64,000 nucleotides of DNA, taken from contig CP085827.1 of the NCBI GenBank assembly GCA_020809705.1, forward strand, positions 4,402,001 through 4,466,000. Reading direction: 5' to 3'. The stretch comes from Calonectria ilicicola (taxonomy: Eukaryota; Ascomycota; Sordariomycetes; Hypocreales; Nectriaceae). The notes beneath the pieces were generated by a model, which worked only from the letters and a program-made list of their open reading frames with translations, searched no databases and had not been told where the DNA came from. The position numbers and the translations under genes are program-made. Positions 45,582 through 55,167 of this stretch are shown one piece after another. Numbering within the stretch: position 1 is the first letter of the stretch; each line of letters begins with the position of its first letter.

Positions 45582-46786
45582 TTAAGCCTTGTAGCGCTGG
45601 TACTCGCCAGCAACCAAACAATGGTCACGCTCGAAGGGTTCTGGGAGAAAATGGTTAGCCAGGTTTAGAAACTATGACTTGCAATAAAAACTTACCCAGA
45701 GTCAGCTGGAACTTGGGCTTGATGGACTCAGCACGCATCTTCTGGACCTCGGCGGCAAAGACCTCGGCAGCGGGAGCAGTACTGTCGATACAGTTGGCCT
45801 TGATGGAGATGAGGACACCACCGCCAACCTTGAGGAACCACTGGGCGTTCATAGCGACGATACGGGCCTGGTCAGGCTGGGCAACATCGGCAAAGATGAC
45901 ATCGACCATGGGGACAATCATGCGGTAACGAGCAGGCTGACGGGCGTCCTCGACGATGGGAACGACGTTGGGGCGCTTTGAGGCCATGGTGATGAGATCA
46001 CGACCGGATCGGGACGAGAACTCGACGGCGTAGACGTAGCCGGTAGGGCCAACAATGTCGGCAACGTGAGAGACGGAGGTACCAGAGGCACCACCGAGGT
46101 AGAGGACACGAGAGCCAGGCTTGACGTAGATCTCATCGGCACCACCAGCGATGGCAGCGCAAAGCTTGCTTCGGAAGGGGTTCCACATGCGGTACTCGAT
46201 CTTGGTGGTAGAGGTAGTGCCATCCTCGTTCTCGACAGTCTCGTCGACAGAGATGCGCTTCTCGCCGTAGACAGACTCGCCAGGGGCGATGTTGCGGGTC
46301 GCAAGACCGTCCTCCTTGCCACCACGGACAACGAAAACACCAGCGTGACGGTGAGGCTCCTGAAGAAAAAAAAAAGTTAGCGCAAATCTTTGCACTGGGC
46401 GAGATTGCAACCTACCACAATGACCTTGGCACCACCCTTCTGGCCAGGACGAGCGCCGCCACGAGCACCACCGCGGGGACCGCCTTGTAAAATAGTTAGT
46501 CTTGTTGTTTTCAAGAGAGAGAGAAGGGGTGTTGCATACCTCGGCCGCCACCACGACCACGGCCGCCTCGATCACCGAAACCACCACGGGCACCACCTTT
46601 GGGGGAAAATCAGCATCAATTCGCGTCAAGACAGACGGCAGAGAAGTCGTTCATACCTCGGCCACCACCGCGACCGCCGCCGAAGCCGCCACGGCCACCT
46701 CGATCACCGAAACCACCACGGCCTCCACGAGCGCCGCCACGGCCACCGCGACCACCACCACCACCTCGGGGAGTGAAAGGCGCCAT
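45582..46786 (-). CDS. nop1: Fibrillarin, rRNA 2'-O-methyltransferase
   Basis: Five exons, 46786-46657, 46596-46540, 46483-46416, 46359-45696 and 45640-45582, give about 325 residues. All introns are 55-60 bp with GTATG- or GTAAG-type donors. Residues 1-85 form the Gly/Arg-rich (RGG) domain, split over three small exons. The methyltransferase domain follows: [13 protein letters not shown], then the SAM-binding strand [28 protein letters not shown], the conserved [15 protein letters not shown] and [16 protein letters not shown] at the end. Fibrillarin is the catalytic subunit of box C/D snoRNPs in the nucleolus, methylating rRNA and a glutamine of histone H2A. It is divergent from the ribosomal protein uL22 gene across a 648-bp shared promoter. 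Confidence 0.97.
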
Positions 46787-47434
46787 TGATATCGAATTAG
46801 TTCCTTGTCGGAATTGAAAGGGATTGGAAAAGATAAATGCGACAAGAAGTCTTGATCGCTAATCAGTGACGATATGGGCAAAAGCGCTGGCGGTCCTTGG
46901 GATCACGTCCAACCTCTGTTGTGTAGCCTTGCCGTTGTTCGCTGGGCCTTTGGAAAGACTCTAGAGAAGAAATTTTTGAAGCTCTATGAAGCTCAGACCC
47001 ACATTGGCATTGAGAAGTTTCTCCGATCCCGAAGACCCTCCCAGAAGGCTCCACAGAAGAAGTGGGACCTACTGCAGAATCACGTGGAGATAGCGATACA
47101 AGAGTCAGGTGACGCGATGCACACGGCCAAGATGGAATATATCTGGATGCACGCGATGAATTCAGATTAAAAGCAAATATAAAGTATATTAAACAATGAA
47201 ATAAAAGCATAATAGCAGTCTCCAATTTTCTCCAATTTTTCATCAATTTTCCTCGTTTTTCGCGTTTAATTTCCGTCCTTCTCGCCCACAGGGCAGTCTA
47301 GCCCTAAGGCCCTCTTGGGCGGGTAAGCGAACTTGTGGCCCTGAACTGTTAGGGCAAAAGTTCAGAATTTCTCAACTTCAGCCCGCCGAACCCACGTCGT
47401 CGCCGAAACCATCACCACACCCAACGCCGCCGAG
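46787..47434. promoter_or_regulatory. Bidirectional promoter of nop1 and rpl17 with inverted TTAGGG boxes
   Basis: 648 bp between two divergent ribosome-biogenesis genes. A CCCTAA box at 47302-47307 and a TTAGGG box at 47349-47354 form an inverted pair, each inside a GCCCTAA/TTAGGGC heptamer. TTAGGG-type boxes are known binding sites for Tbf1-like factors at ribosomal-protein and snoRNA promoters in many fungi. A 98-codon frame at 46874-47170 is not supported as a gene. Confidence 0.5.
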
Positions 47435-48419
47435 ATGGTGAGTCCCCATGGCCCTACCCCCCCGTGCAACCGCGACGACACGCAGAAAGAGGAGGATGTA
47501 GGAGACGTGCGAGCGCGGTGATCAATTCATCGCCGCTGCTGCTGCTGCTGCGCTGGGAGCTGGTGGTCTCCAAAAAAAAAAAATTGCGTTCGTGTGCATC
47601 GCAGCTTGCACGCACAAAAAATTGCCCGCTGCGGAACAATTCCCGGACTGACCGTGTCGATTTTCGAAAAACAGGTTCGATACGCTGCCCAGGAGATCCT
47701 GCCCGAGAAATCGGCCCGCGCCCGCGGTGCCTACCTCCGAGTTTCCTTCAAGAACACCCGCGAGACCGCCCAGGCCATTAACGGCTGGAAGCTCCAGCGC
47801 GCTGTTAAGTTCCTCGAGAACGTCAAGGAGCACGTCGAGGCCGTCCCCATGCGACGATACGCCGGCAGCACCGGCCGAACCGCCCAAGGTACGAAACGAC
47901 CACAACCTTTGCGTCATTGTGGAGGATGACGGAGGGGGAAATGTGTTGGAAAATCAATCTGCGGGAAATGTTTTGTGGCATGAATGCTGATGGGAATTTT
48001 CTTTCAACAGGCAAGCAGTTCGGTGTCTCCAAGGCCCGCTGGCCCATCAAGTCTGCCGAGTTCCTTCTCGGTCTTCTTAAGAACGCTGAGGCCAACGCTG
48101 AGGCCAAGGGCCTTGACACTGGTGCTCTGATTGTCAAGCACATCCAGGTCAACCAGGCCCCCAAGCAGCGAAGAAGGACATACCGTGCCCACGGTCGTGT
48201 AGGTTGACCCTGATTCTCATTGTTGTCGTTGTCGAGAAACCCGCTTGCTGACCCTCGACATAGATCAACCCCTACATGTCCAACCCCTGCCACATCGAGC
48301 TCATCCTGACCGAGGGTGAGGAGGTTGTCCAGAAGTCCGAGGCTGTTGCCGAGCGTGAGCAGCACCTTACCTCCCGCCAGCGCGGTGCTCGCGTCCGCAA
48401 GGCCCTTACTGAGGCATAA
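47435..48419 (+). CDS. rpl17: 60S ribosomal protein L17 (uL22)
   Basis: Four exons, 47435-47437, 47675-47888, 48011-48198 and 48264-48419, give 186 residues, the usual eukaryotic length. The first exon holds only the ATG: the GTGAGT donor follows directly, and the 237-bp intron ends in CAG before GTTCGATAC. The protein starts [19 protein letters not shown] and continues with the uL22 core: [40 protein letters not shown] and [21 protein letters not shown], the beta-hairpin that lines the exit tunnel. It is a cytosolic large-subunit protein near the polypeptide exit. Codons are strongly biased, as expected of high expression. Its expression is probably tied to that of nop1 through the shared promoter. 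Confidence 0.97.
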
Positions 48420-49294
48420 GCGTGGGAGGGACTAAACTGTTTTGGTTTTTTCGGGGCGGTTCGTGGCTTTTCATCATCCGGTGTATGGCAAGGCTACGGT
48501 GAGCATGGCATTAAAGGGAAACGCATGCAAAATTCGCAAGGTTTCTTGACGAAATAAAAATCAAATAAGTCCTCTTTCAAGAGTCGGCTTTGGCTACCTG
48601 CTGTGTCATTGTGACCTCGTTTCTCTGGACGGGCTTGTGGAGTGAAAAAAAGTTTTCTTGTCATTGTGGCCAACGCCGAGTGTATTATGTACTCATTCAT
48701 ACCTCGTCGAACGAATTCATGAAATCCAACAAAGTCTAAGGGCGAGCCGACCCTGTTTGAGTGTTTCTGCCTTAAAAATAATAATTGCATGCAAGTGAGC
48801 GTATACTATTGTCCACGCTAAAAGTCAATTGTCGTCGATATTGATAGACTCAACCCTCCACTGAGTGGATGAGGTTTGCCTCTTGATTTTCCTTTTCATC
48901 TTTTTTAGATTGCCAGCCCCACGAGGGCGATTGATTCCTGTAAACTCCGATATGTCACCCACCATCCTAGCTAAAGAACGAGGGAACAAAATAGTCCGCA
49001 AAATCCCATCCCAATGCCCGTCGGAGGCGATTTGTTCTGTTTCCTGGTTCTTACTATGCCCGGAATCCTTGCTTGATAGCCCAGCTTTTCCCCAAACCCA
49101 AATATCGTATCCATCGTGAAAGATATAAATAAAAGTAAAAATAAAAGTTGCGAAAAAGAAAAAAAGAATGAAAATGAGAAACGAAAGATTGCGCTTGTAT
49201 AATTCCCCATAGATCCTCCTTAAATAAGTCAAATAAACCCCTGAGAACCTGCGGAGGAGCTCTGAAGGGTAGGCTTGCCACAGTTTTCGTTACC
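48420..49294. other. 3' flank of rpl17 and possible F-box 3' exon
   Basis: Non-coding with one exception. A frame at about 48825-49110 on the minus strand, just downstream of the F-box stop, looks coding-like and might be a 3' exon (see findings). Confidence 0.4.
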
Positions 49295-51940
49295 CTAAGA
49301 AGCCCTATCGCGCTCAAGGGTACCAGAGAAACGACCTATTCCGGCATCTACGCCATCGGCTAAAGCTTCAGTTAGAAGTTTTGTGCTATACACATTGGCC
49401 CAACCAATATCCATGCCAAAAGCATTGACGAGCTGGAACAATTCCTGGTTTCGTAGGTATGGTACAATACGGGCCAGCAACTTGTCGCGGCAACGCTGCA
49501 TCATGGGGGAAAAGTCATGGTTATGTGGGTTTCCGTTGCCATTGAGTCCCTGAGCACCATCCGGGAGAATGCCACGTGTGTTGAGAAACACGGCATCCAC
49601 CGCGACGTAACCACAAGACTTGAAAGACAGAGATTTGAGCGAGTACTGCTTCTCATCACTGGAGAGGTGTTTTGTTCTTGGGATATGTTGACTCAAGATG
49701 GGGACAGTTTGGTCGCTTTGGAGCTGTTCATCCTGGTCGCTAGCATTGTTGTAATTTCGCTGCGCCAAAATCTCCTTTATCTTAACACCGGGAGAAAAGT
49801 GCTCGATGATGCCGGCCCAAGATAGCCATTCTGGCTGTTGAAGTGTCTCTTGGGGGAGGGTACCAACCACCTGAGGCACCAGTTCGGGATCGACTGGCAT
49901 GTTTTGAGCGAGATGCTGAAGCGCTTGGGTCATGGCTGGAGTGGGATTTAGAACAGCTGCAGGGCCGTCGGGTGTTTGTATCACTATTTGAGCACCGTCG
50001 TTGGCTGGAAGCTGTTCAAGTGACGCGACCTGGATAACGCTCATCATATTGGTTGCTACGGGAGCGTGCCCTCCAGGAAGTTGCTGGAGGGGTGCTTGCT
50101 GGTTCATCGTTGGTGGTCCAGAAAGAGATACCGACTCGAGTTCAAGTTTTTCCAGTGATGCAAGACACATGTTACGGAATGTCTGCAGAAATACGTGCGG
50201 TGAGGCCCAGCAGTTCTTGAGTGACAAATGCTTAATATACGGAAGTTGTAATAGATCGTCACCACTAGGCAAGACGCTGGTTGGAGAAGTCATGAGCTCA
50301 GGTCTCTCGAAGAATGGAGCTGGCAAGATGTAATGGTTTCGCTGATACGTTCCGGGAGCAAACTCGCCGCCGCAAATCCATTCAAAGTGGAGGCTTTCGA
50401 TGTTCTTTTGGACGCCGATGTAGTCATTTAGAAGCTCAAAAGCTATCCCTACAGCCTCGACGGGAGATACTGGCCAATCTTCGACGCAGCCAGGGGCTGG
50501 TTTGGAAACGTGGCGCCAGTCTGCAATGATGCCGAGAGTAACATGGGTGAGGGAAGGAAGGCCCTCCCAAAGTTCGTAACGGTTAAACATGTACACATGG
50601 CTGCTGGGAATTTTGGCGATGGTCAGAGTCGTCAAGTTGGCAAAACAGCCCTCCCGAGAGTTGTCAATTAGGCCAATCACATAGGACTGAATCATTGCAC
50701 GATGGGCCCACTCCAGCTCAAGTAGCATCTCCTTTTGGGCTCGCGTGAGGCTTGCTGGAACGAGGGCCTGGCTGGCTGCATCGCCGAAGTTTTCAAAATC
50801 GGACATGAGACTGAGATTTATGAATGTGAGAGGTCGCCGTACGTCACCACCGTCATTTGACAGGATCCTTCTCTCGTCGAAATCAATGGCACCCAGACTT
50901 GTGCCCTCGCTCTCCAAGATGAGCCCGATTGCTTCATTTACTTCATCGCCCCTGTAGCCTGCATCCTCGACCATTTTTTGAAGAACTTTGCGCTTGAAGC
51001 TGACCGGGTTCTCGAAAACCGGCTTCGGGAAGTCCTGAGTTTCAAGCCTGTCGGCTGCGGTTGAGGTGGAGGCTGTCATTTGGCCATAATCTTGTGTTGC
51101 GGGTCGCCGCCGGTTCTGGGTTCCGAACACCGGATGCCGAACAGTGGCATTGCGCGCGATGTAGTCCGGCCCTGATAGGAACCCGAGCCCGGCATCGCAG
51201 CACAGCCCTATGTTTGTGACCTTGACCAGGCATTTAAGAGCTTCCTTCATGGCGTCTGTTTCATCTGCTGTCTGCTCCAGGCCCTCGAGGTCCGTGTATC
51301 GATGATATGTAGTGTGCGGCCAACGGTACATGCCCCAGAAGGCCGGGACTGCTGCCTGGGACGGTTTTATAGGAGGATAGGCGAGGCTGTCTTCGTCAAG
51401 CTCGAGAGATAACGCAAATCGGAGAATATGACGACCAAAGGATTCAAAGATGCGCATGCCGTTAGAGAAAAGTGCCGAGGAGGTGCGCCTTAGGGAGCCA
51501 TGATCATTGTGAGTGAGGTTGTTATATAGCTCTGATTTGAAGGGGACGACGACATTGCGGAAGTACTGCGCCGACACCTTGGCCTCGAATTCGCTGCAAA
51601 CTAGCCGTAGGTTCCTAACCTCTTGGCGAGTAAGAAACGAAGTGATGATCTCATAAATCTCGATGGGGATGCTGTCGGTTGGCCATTGAACCGCGAAGAC
51701 GATATCTTTCGCTTGCTGGAGTTTGGTCGAGGGAGGGGTGTTGATATGGTTGAACAATCCATACTCGGCGCTCAACGGACACTCGGCGCTGGGCTCTTCG
51801 TTTATGAGCATCTCGTTCGCGGACTCTGCGGCTCCTGTATAACCGTCTATGGGCATTTCTGGCGGGGGCATGTCTTGGTCCTCCGTTTGAAATGTGGGAT
51901 TTGTCACTAGTCCATTATCTTCATGATTAGAGGGTAGCAT
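49295..51940 (-). CDS. F-box protein, large fungal type
   Basis: A single long exon of about 881 residues. The ATG at 51940 (MLPSNHEDN) is used because nothing in frame upstream begins with ATG. Residues about 85-130 form an F-box: DSIPIEIYEIITSFLTRQEVRNLRLVCSEFE, with the expected Pro-Ile/Leu and two hydrophobic helices. The remaining 750 residues contain leucine-spaced stretches (LTTLTIAKIPS, LTHVTLGIIADW, LPYIKHLSLKNCW, LEKLELESVSL) that suggest irregular leucine-rich repeats for substrate recognition. In the SCF ubiquitin ligase, the F-box binds Skp1 and the repeats choose the target. Substrate unknown. The true C-terminus may lie further downstream if the gene has a 3' intron. Confidence 0.8.
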   Translation of the reverse strand: MLPSNHEDNGLVTNPTFQTEDQDMPPPEMPIDGYTGAAESANEMLINEEPSAECPLSAEYGLFNHINTPPSTKLQQAKDIVFAVQWPTDSIPIEIYEIITSFLTRQEVRNLRLVCSEFEAKVSAQYFRNVVVPFKSELYNNLTHNDHGSLRRTSSALFSNGMRIFESFGRHILRFALSLELDEDSLAYPPIKPSQAAVPAFWGMYRWPHTTYHRYTDLEGLEQTADETDAMKEALKCLVKVTNIGLCCDAGLGFLSGPDYIARNATVRHPVFGTQNRRRPATQDYGQMTASTSTAADRLETQDFPKPVFENPVSFKRKVLQKMVEDAGYRGDEVNEAIGLILESEGTSLGAIDFDERRILSNDGGDVRRPLTFINLSLMSDFENFGDAASQALVPASLTRAQKEMLLELEWAHRAMIQSYVIGLIDNSREGCFANLTTLTIAKIPSSHVYMFNRYELWEGLPSLTHVTLGIIADWRHVSKPAPGCVEDWPVSPVEAVGIAFELLNDYIGVQKNIESLHFEWICGGEFAPGTYQRNHYILPAPFFERPELMTSPTSVLPSGDDLLQLPYIKHLSLKNCWASPHVFLQTFRNMCLASLEKLELESVSLSGPPTMNQQAPLQQLPGGHAPVATNMMSVIQVASLEQLPANDGAQIVIQTPDGPAAVLNPTPAMTQALQHLAQNMPVDPELVPQVVGTLPQETLQQPEWLSWAGIIEHFSPGVKIKEILAQRNYNNASDQDEQLQSDQTVPILSQHIPRTKHLSSDEKQYSLKSLSFKSCGYVAVDAVFLNTRGILPDGAQGLNGNGNPHNHDFSPMMQRCRDKLLARIVPYLRNQELFQLVNAFGMDIGWANVYSTKLLTEALADGVDAGIGRFSGTLERDRAS

Positions 51941-54278
51941 GGCGACAGCGCGTCGGCAACGCAAGGCGTCGGTTGAGAGCGATTGAGCGTGAGCATTCGT
52001 CGGTCGGGCGGACGGAGGTTGAAATGAGCGATAGACGGAGGCAGTGGGTGGCTAGCTAAATAGCGGGGTACTAGGGTATCACGAGCGATGGATTGTTGAG
52101 CAACGAGAGCAAATATGAATGATATGATATGTGATGGTAGGACGGGGCGATTAGGCAAGATAGTGTTTGAGCATGATGCGGCTGGATGCGTGTTGGAGTG
52201 GAGAGAATTCAGGCCAAGAGGGCGCTCGCGCAAGAAGAATGCGGCCTTGTCCCAAGCTGTCGGCGTACGGGCTAGATCGGGGTTTCGGGTTGATGCGGCG
52301 AGGTGGCGAAAAGGGCTGGAGACGGGGACCCGAGCACAGTTGACTGAGAGGAATTGGAGAAGGCGTCGGGGGAGGGGAATTTGGCACTATGGTTGGAGCC
52401 GGATCGCTTGAGTTGAGCGCGGGGCAGGCCAAGGCCCATTCTATCCCCAGACGGAGGCGGAGGAGGAGGAGATGGGTGAGGAGCAAGCAGCGCGGATCAG
52501 GGGCAAGCAAGCAATAGAGCGACGGCGGGATTGGGTTTGATGCGGATGATCAAACCTTGTGATGCAATAATATGGGTCGTCGGCTCTCGTGTTTGAGAGG
52601 AATGGAAGAAAAAAAAAATAAAAGAGATCGAAGCGAGGCAGGTTTCGGGGCCCTGCACAAGTCACCGGATCAGAAGGATGCGTGTTCCCCGAGATCTCTT
52701 GGGGGCCCTGAAAGTTGCCGTCAGCGCTGGATGGCAGCAACCTGACAGTGGAGAGACGGTGGGCGATCCCACCTGTTTGTCGGTCTAAATAGAGTCCGAT
52801 TGCGGTTCCGTGCAGTGCGAGGGCGGGTCCAATAGCCTCTGGGTCCCTGCAACGCGGTAACGGAGCACCCGATTGATGTGGGAGCCACCAGCGTGCGCTC
52901 AGTGGGTGGTGGCATGACGCATGACTGCTAAGCTTTGACACCTACATCCTTGACTAGAGCTCGATGAATCAGTCATGTTTGATTGCCGGGATTCAACCCC
53001 ATTATCGTGTGCGTCTTAATCCCAGAGCTATGTGATTCATCGCCATCTTGACAATCAACTTCAAACCTTCACAAATATCATTTGAGTACAAATGCATGCA
53101 CATGAGAGCTGTGGGGTTGGTGCTCAGGTATGACCAATAGGTAATGTTTCATTTGCCTTGACTCTTACAGGGATTGGTGGGAACTCCCCACACCATATCC
53201 GCGGGATGAGACAGCGAGAAAAAAAACAAGTCGAAGGTAATTGTCGTCTCCGCCAGCCCTGAATATCAGCTATTGGCCCAAAAGATAAGCTCCAACGTCA
53301 ACATTCGCTCTGGAGATGAAATACGGTTGTGGGGGGCGCTGCGTTTTCAATCTTGTTCTGAGAGCCCCAGGAAGTGGATGACGGCCTCCTGCAGGTGACA
53401 AAGGATAAAAGAAAAAAAAAACGTGGCACACCATCATGGAACCAAATCTAGAATTTTTACAGCGGATAAAACAAACTCAATTTGCATAAGGCCGAGGGGG
53501 GAAAAAGAAAGAGAGAAAAACCCCCAATTGGCGAGTTGATTTTATCATGAATTTTTCTTTCTTTTAGCTGAGACGAAAGAGAAATGCCCGCTGTGTGTCA
53601 TGTATTCTATGACAAGCTAGGATATTTTGACGATGCCACTAAATAAGCAAGACTAGTGTACGCAATCAAATGGAACATGACACTTACACTGCTTCATCCT
53701 TGGGCTCTTTACCATACCGTACGATAAACTGCCATGGATTCTCTCGCCCGTTTTTTGCGTAAGAAACCCATTGGGCAGTTTGCCATACTGCCGAGCGGCC
53801 AATCCCCTCATCCGAAGTCGTAACCACGTCTTCCCTACAACGCTGCGGAGGAGGGGGGGTCTTGTTGGGCACAGACAGGATCAGCGGGTGCTGCGTCGTG
53901 CAAATTCCCCGTGACATGGCTGATTCAACCTGTTGAGAGCCGGGCGGATCCGAGTGGCTGCTGCAGTGAGCCGGGTACATATCGCGATTGCTCATTTCCC
54001 TCCCCGCACACAAAAGTTATCTGGGTGTAATCAAACTCAGAAACGGACAGAGTGGTGTAATTTTGTTATATTTCAAGGAGATAAAAGACATGAGAAGAAC
54101 AAGATACTATGTGATCGCTATTACAGTACACTGGAGGCATGAATTTACTGCTTTGGTATGCCATAATTATGCCCTTTGTAACGCCGGGCCGAAACACGAT
54201 TTCCATCCCACTTTCAACCGTCGCTGCAACGCCATGTTGCATGTATTCGTTTCCTTTTTTTTTTTCTTTTTTTTGTGC
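51941..54278. other. Gene-free intergenic region, 2.3 kb
   Basis: No gene is supported. The left part is the 5' region of the F-box gene and is purine-rich on the plus strand. A nested inverted repeat lies at 52962-53042. AT-rich tracts near 53440-53570 close to the DUF3455 3' end. Confidence 0.45.
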
Positions 54279-55167
54279 TTAGTTGCTTGCGTAGAACCAA
54301 TATCTGACTACCATGTTAGCTTACACCCTGACAAGGTACCGAAATTTTGTGAGACAACTTACAATGATGCGTACTGGACCTGGAACGAGGCCTCCTTTCC
54401 TTCGCAGGTGGCTGGGGCACTTCCGCCTGCTGTTGTGACACGGTACACCTCCTTGATGCCGTCGGTAGCGCCCTCTCGTGTTGTCAGCTGCAACCATGGC
54501 ACAGCAGACTCGCCATTTTGGCCCACAGGGGCATCAGAGGGGGCTGCTGACGAGCTGTTCTTCTGGCAGGGGGCCTGGCCAATGTTCTCGCTCTGGGTTC
54601 GGAGGTTGAAAAACGGCGTGGAGGCGTTGGTGAAGTAGTGCACACCAGATTCCATCATGGAAGCGGGGCCGAGGTTGTTGGAGCTGGAAATGTCAAAGTG
54701 CACAGCCATTCCAGGGATTTTCTCGAGGAGATCCGGGTATAGCGCTGCCACACAGCTGGCATTGAAGAGGGTGGCAAGGGCGCCGGCAGCAACAGGAGCC
54801 GAGGATGGGTTGCTAGTGTCGCAAGTATAGTTTTGAGTGCCACGGCCAACGGCGACGTGCTTGAGAGTCAGACCAGCAGCTGGCTCAGGGAGGGCTTGAG
54901 CTGTTGCAATATAGTCAGCACTTAATTGGGAATTTGTCAACAAAGTAGCTTACCGGTTGGCATCTTGGCCTTTGACAGGTCACACACAGAAGACCCGGTG
55001 CCATACTTGGCAGCTTGGGTCTTGTAAGCCACCAGGTTAAAGTATTCCGAAAGGGAGCCCAATGAGTCGACTGCTGAGCGGACATCCTTGATGACAAGCC
55101 TGGGGTCTGTGGGGGCGGCAGAGACTCCCACAGCTAGAAGAGAAACCAATGTTGTTGAGAAGTGCAT
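54279..55167 (-). CDS. Secreted DUF3455-family protein
   Basis: Three exons, 55167-54954, 54900-54363 and 54303-54279, give about 258 residues. The last exon is only 25 nt, and splicing (GTAAGT donor, CAG acceptor) replaces an early stop with the conserved-looking terminus YWFYASN. Residues 1-17 are a signal peptide (MHFSTTLVSLLAVGVSA). The domain carries the DUF3455 hallmarks: LPEPAAGLTLKHVAVGRGTQNYTC, then the central AVHFDI and GVHYF stretches and WLQLT with VYRVTTAGG before the end. Several Cys and N-glycosylation sites fit extracellular function. Members are widespread in filamentous fungi, sometimes annotated as malate dehydrogenase, but without a proven activity. Confidence 0.85.

Noticed and set aside
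46874..47170. 98-residue frame inside the nop1/rpl17 promoter
   Set aside because: No domain; overlaps a longer opposite frame; lies within a compact bidirectional promoter.
47438..48263. Box C/D snoRNA in rpl17 introns
   Set aside because: CTGA-like boxes occur, but no proper RTGATGA box C in correct spacing was found in any of the three introns.
52960..53045. tRNA-like element with a GGTTGAATCC box on the minus strand
   Set aside because: The T-arm does not form five pairs, no A box fits, and no anticodon arm can be drawn. Kept only as a nested inverted repeat.
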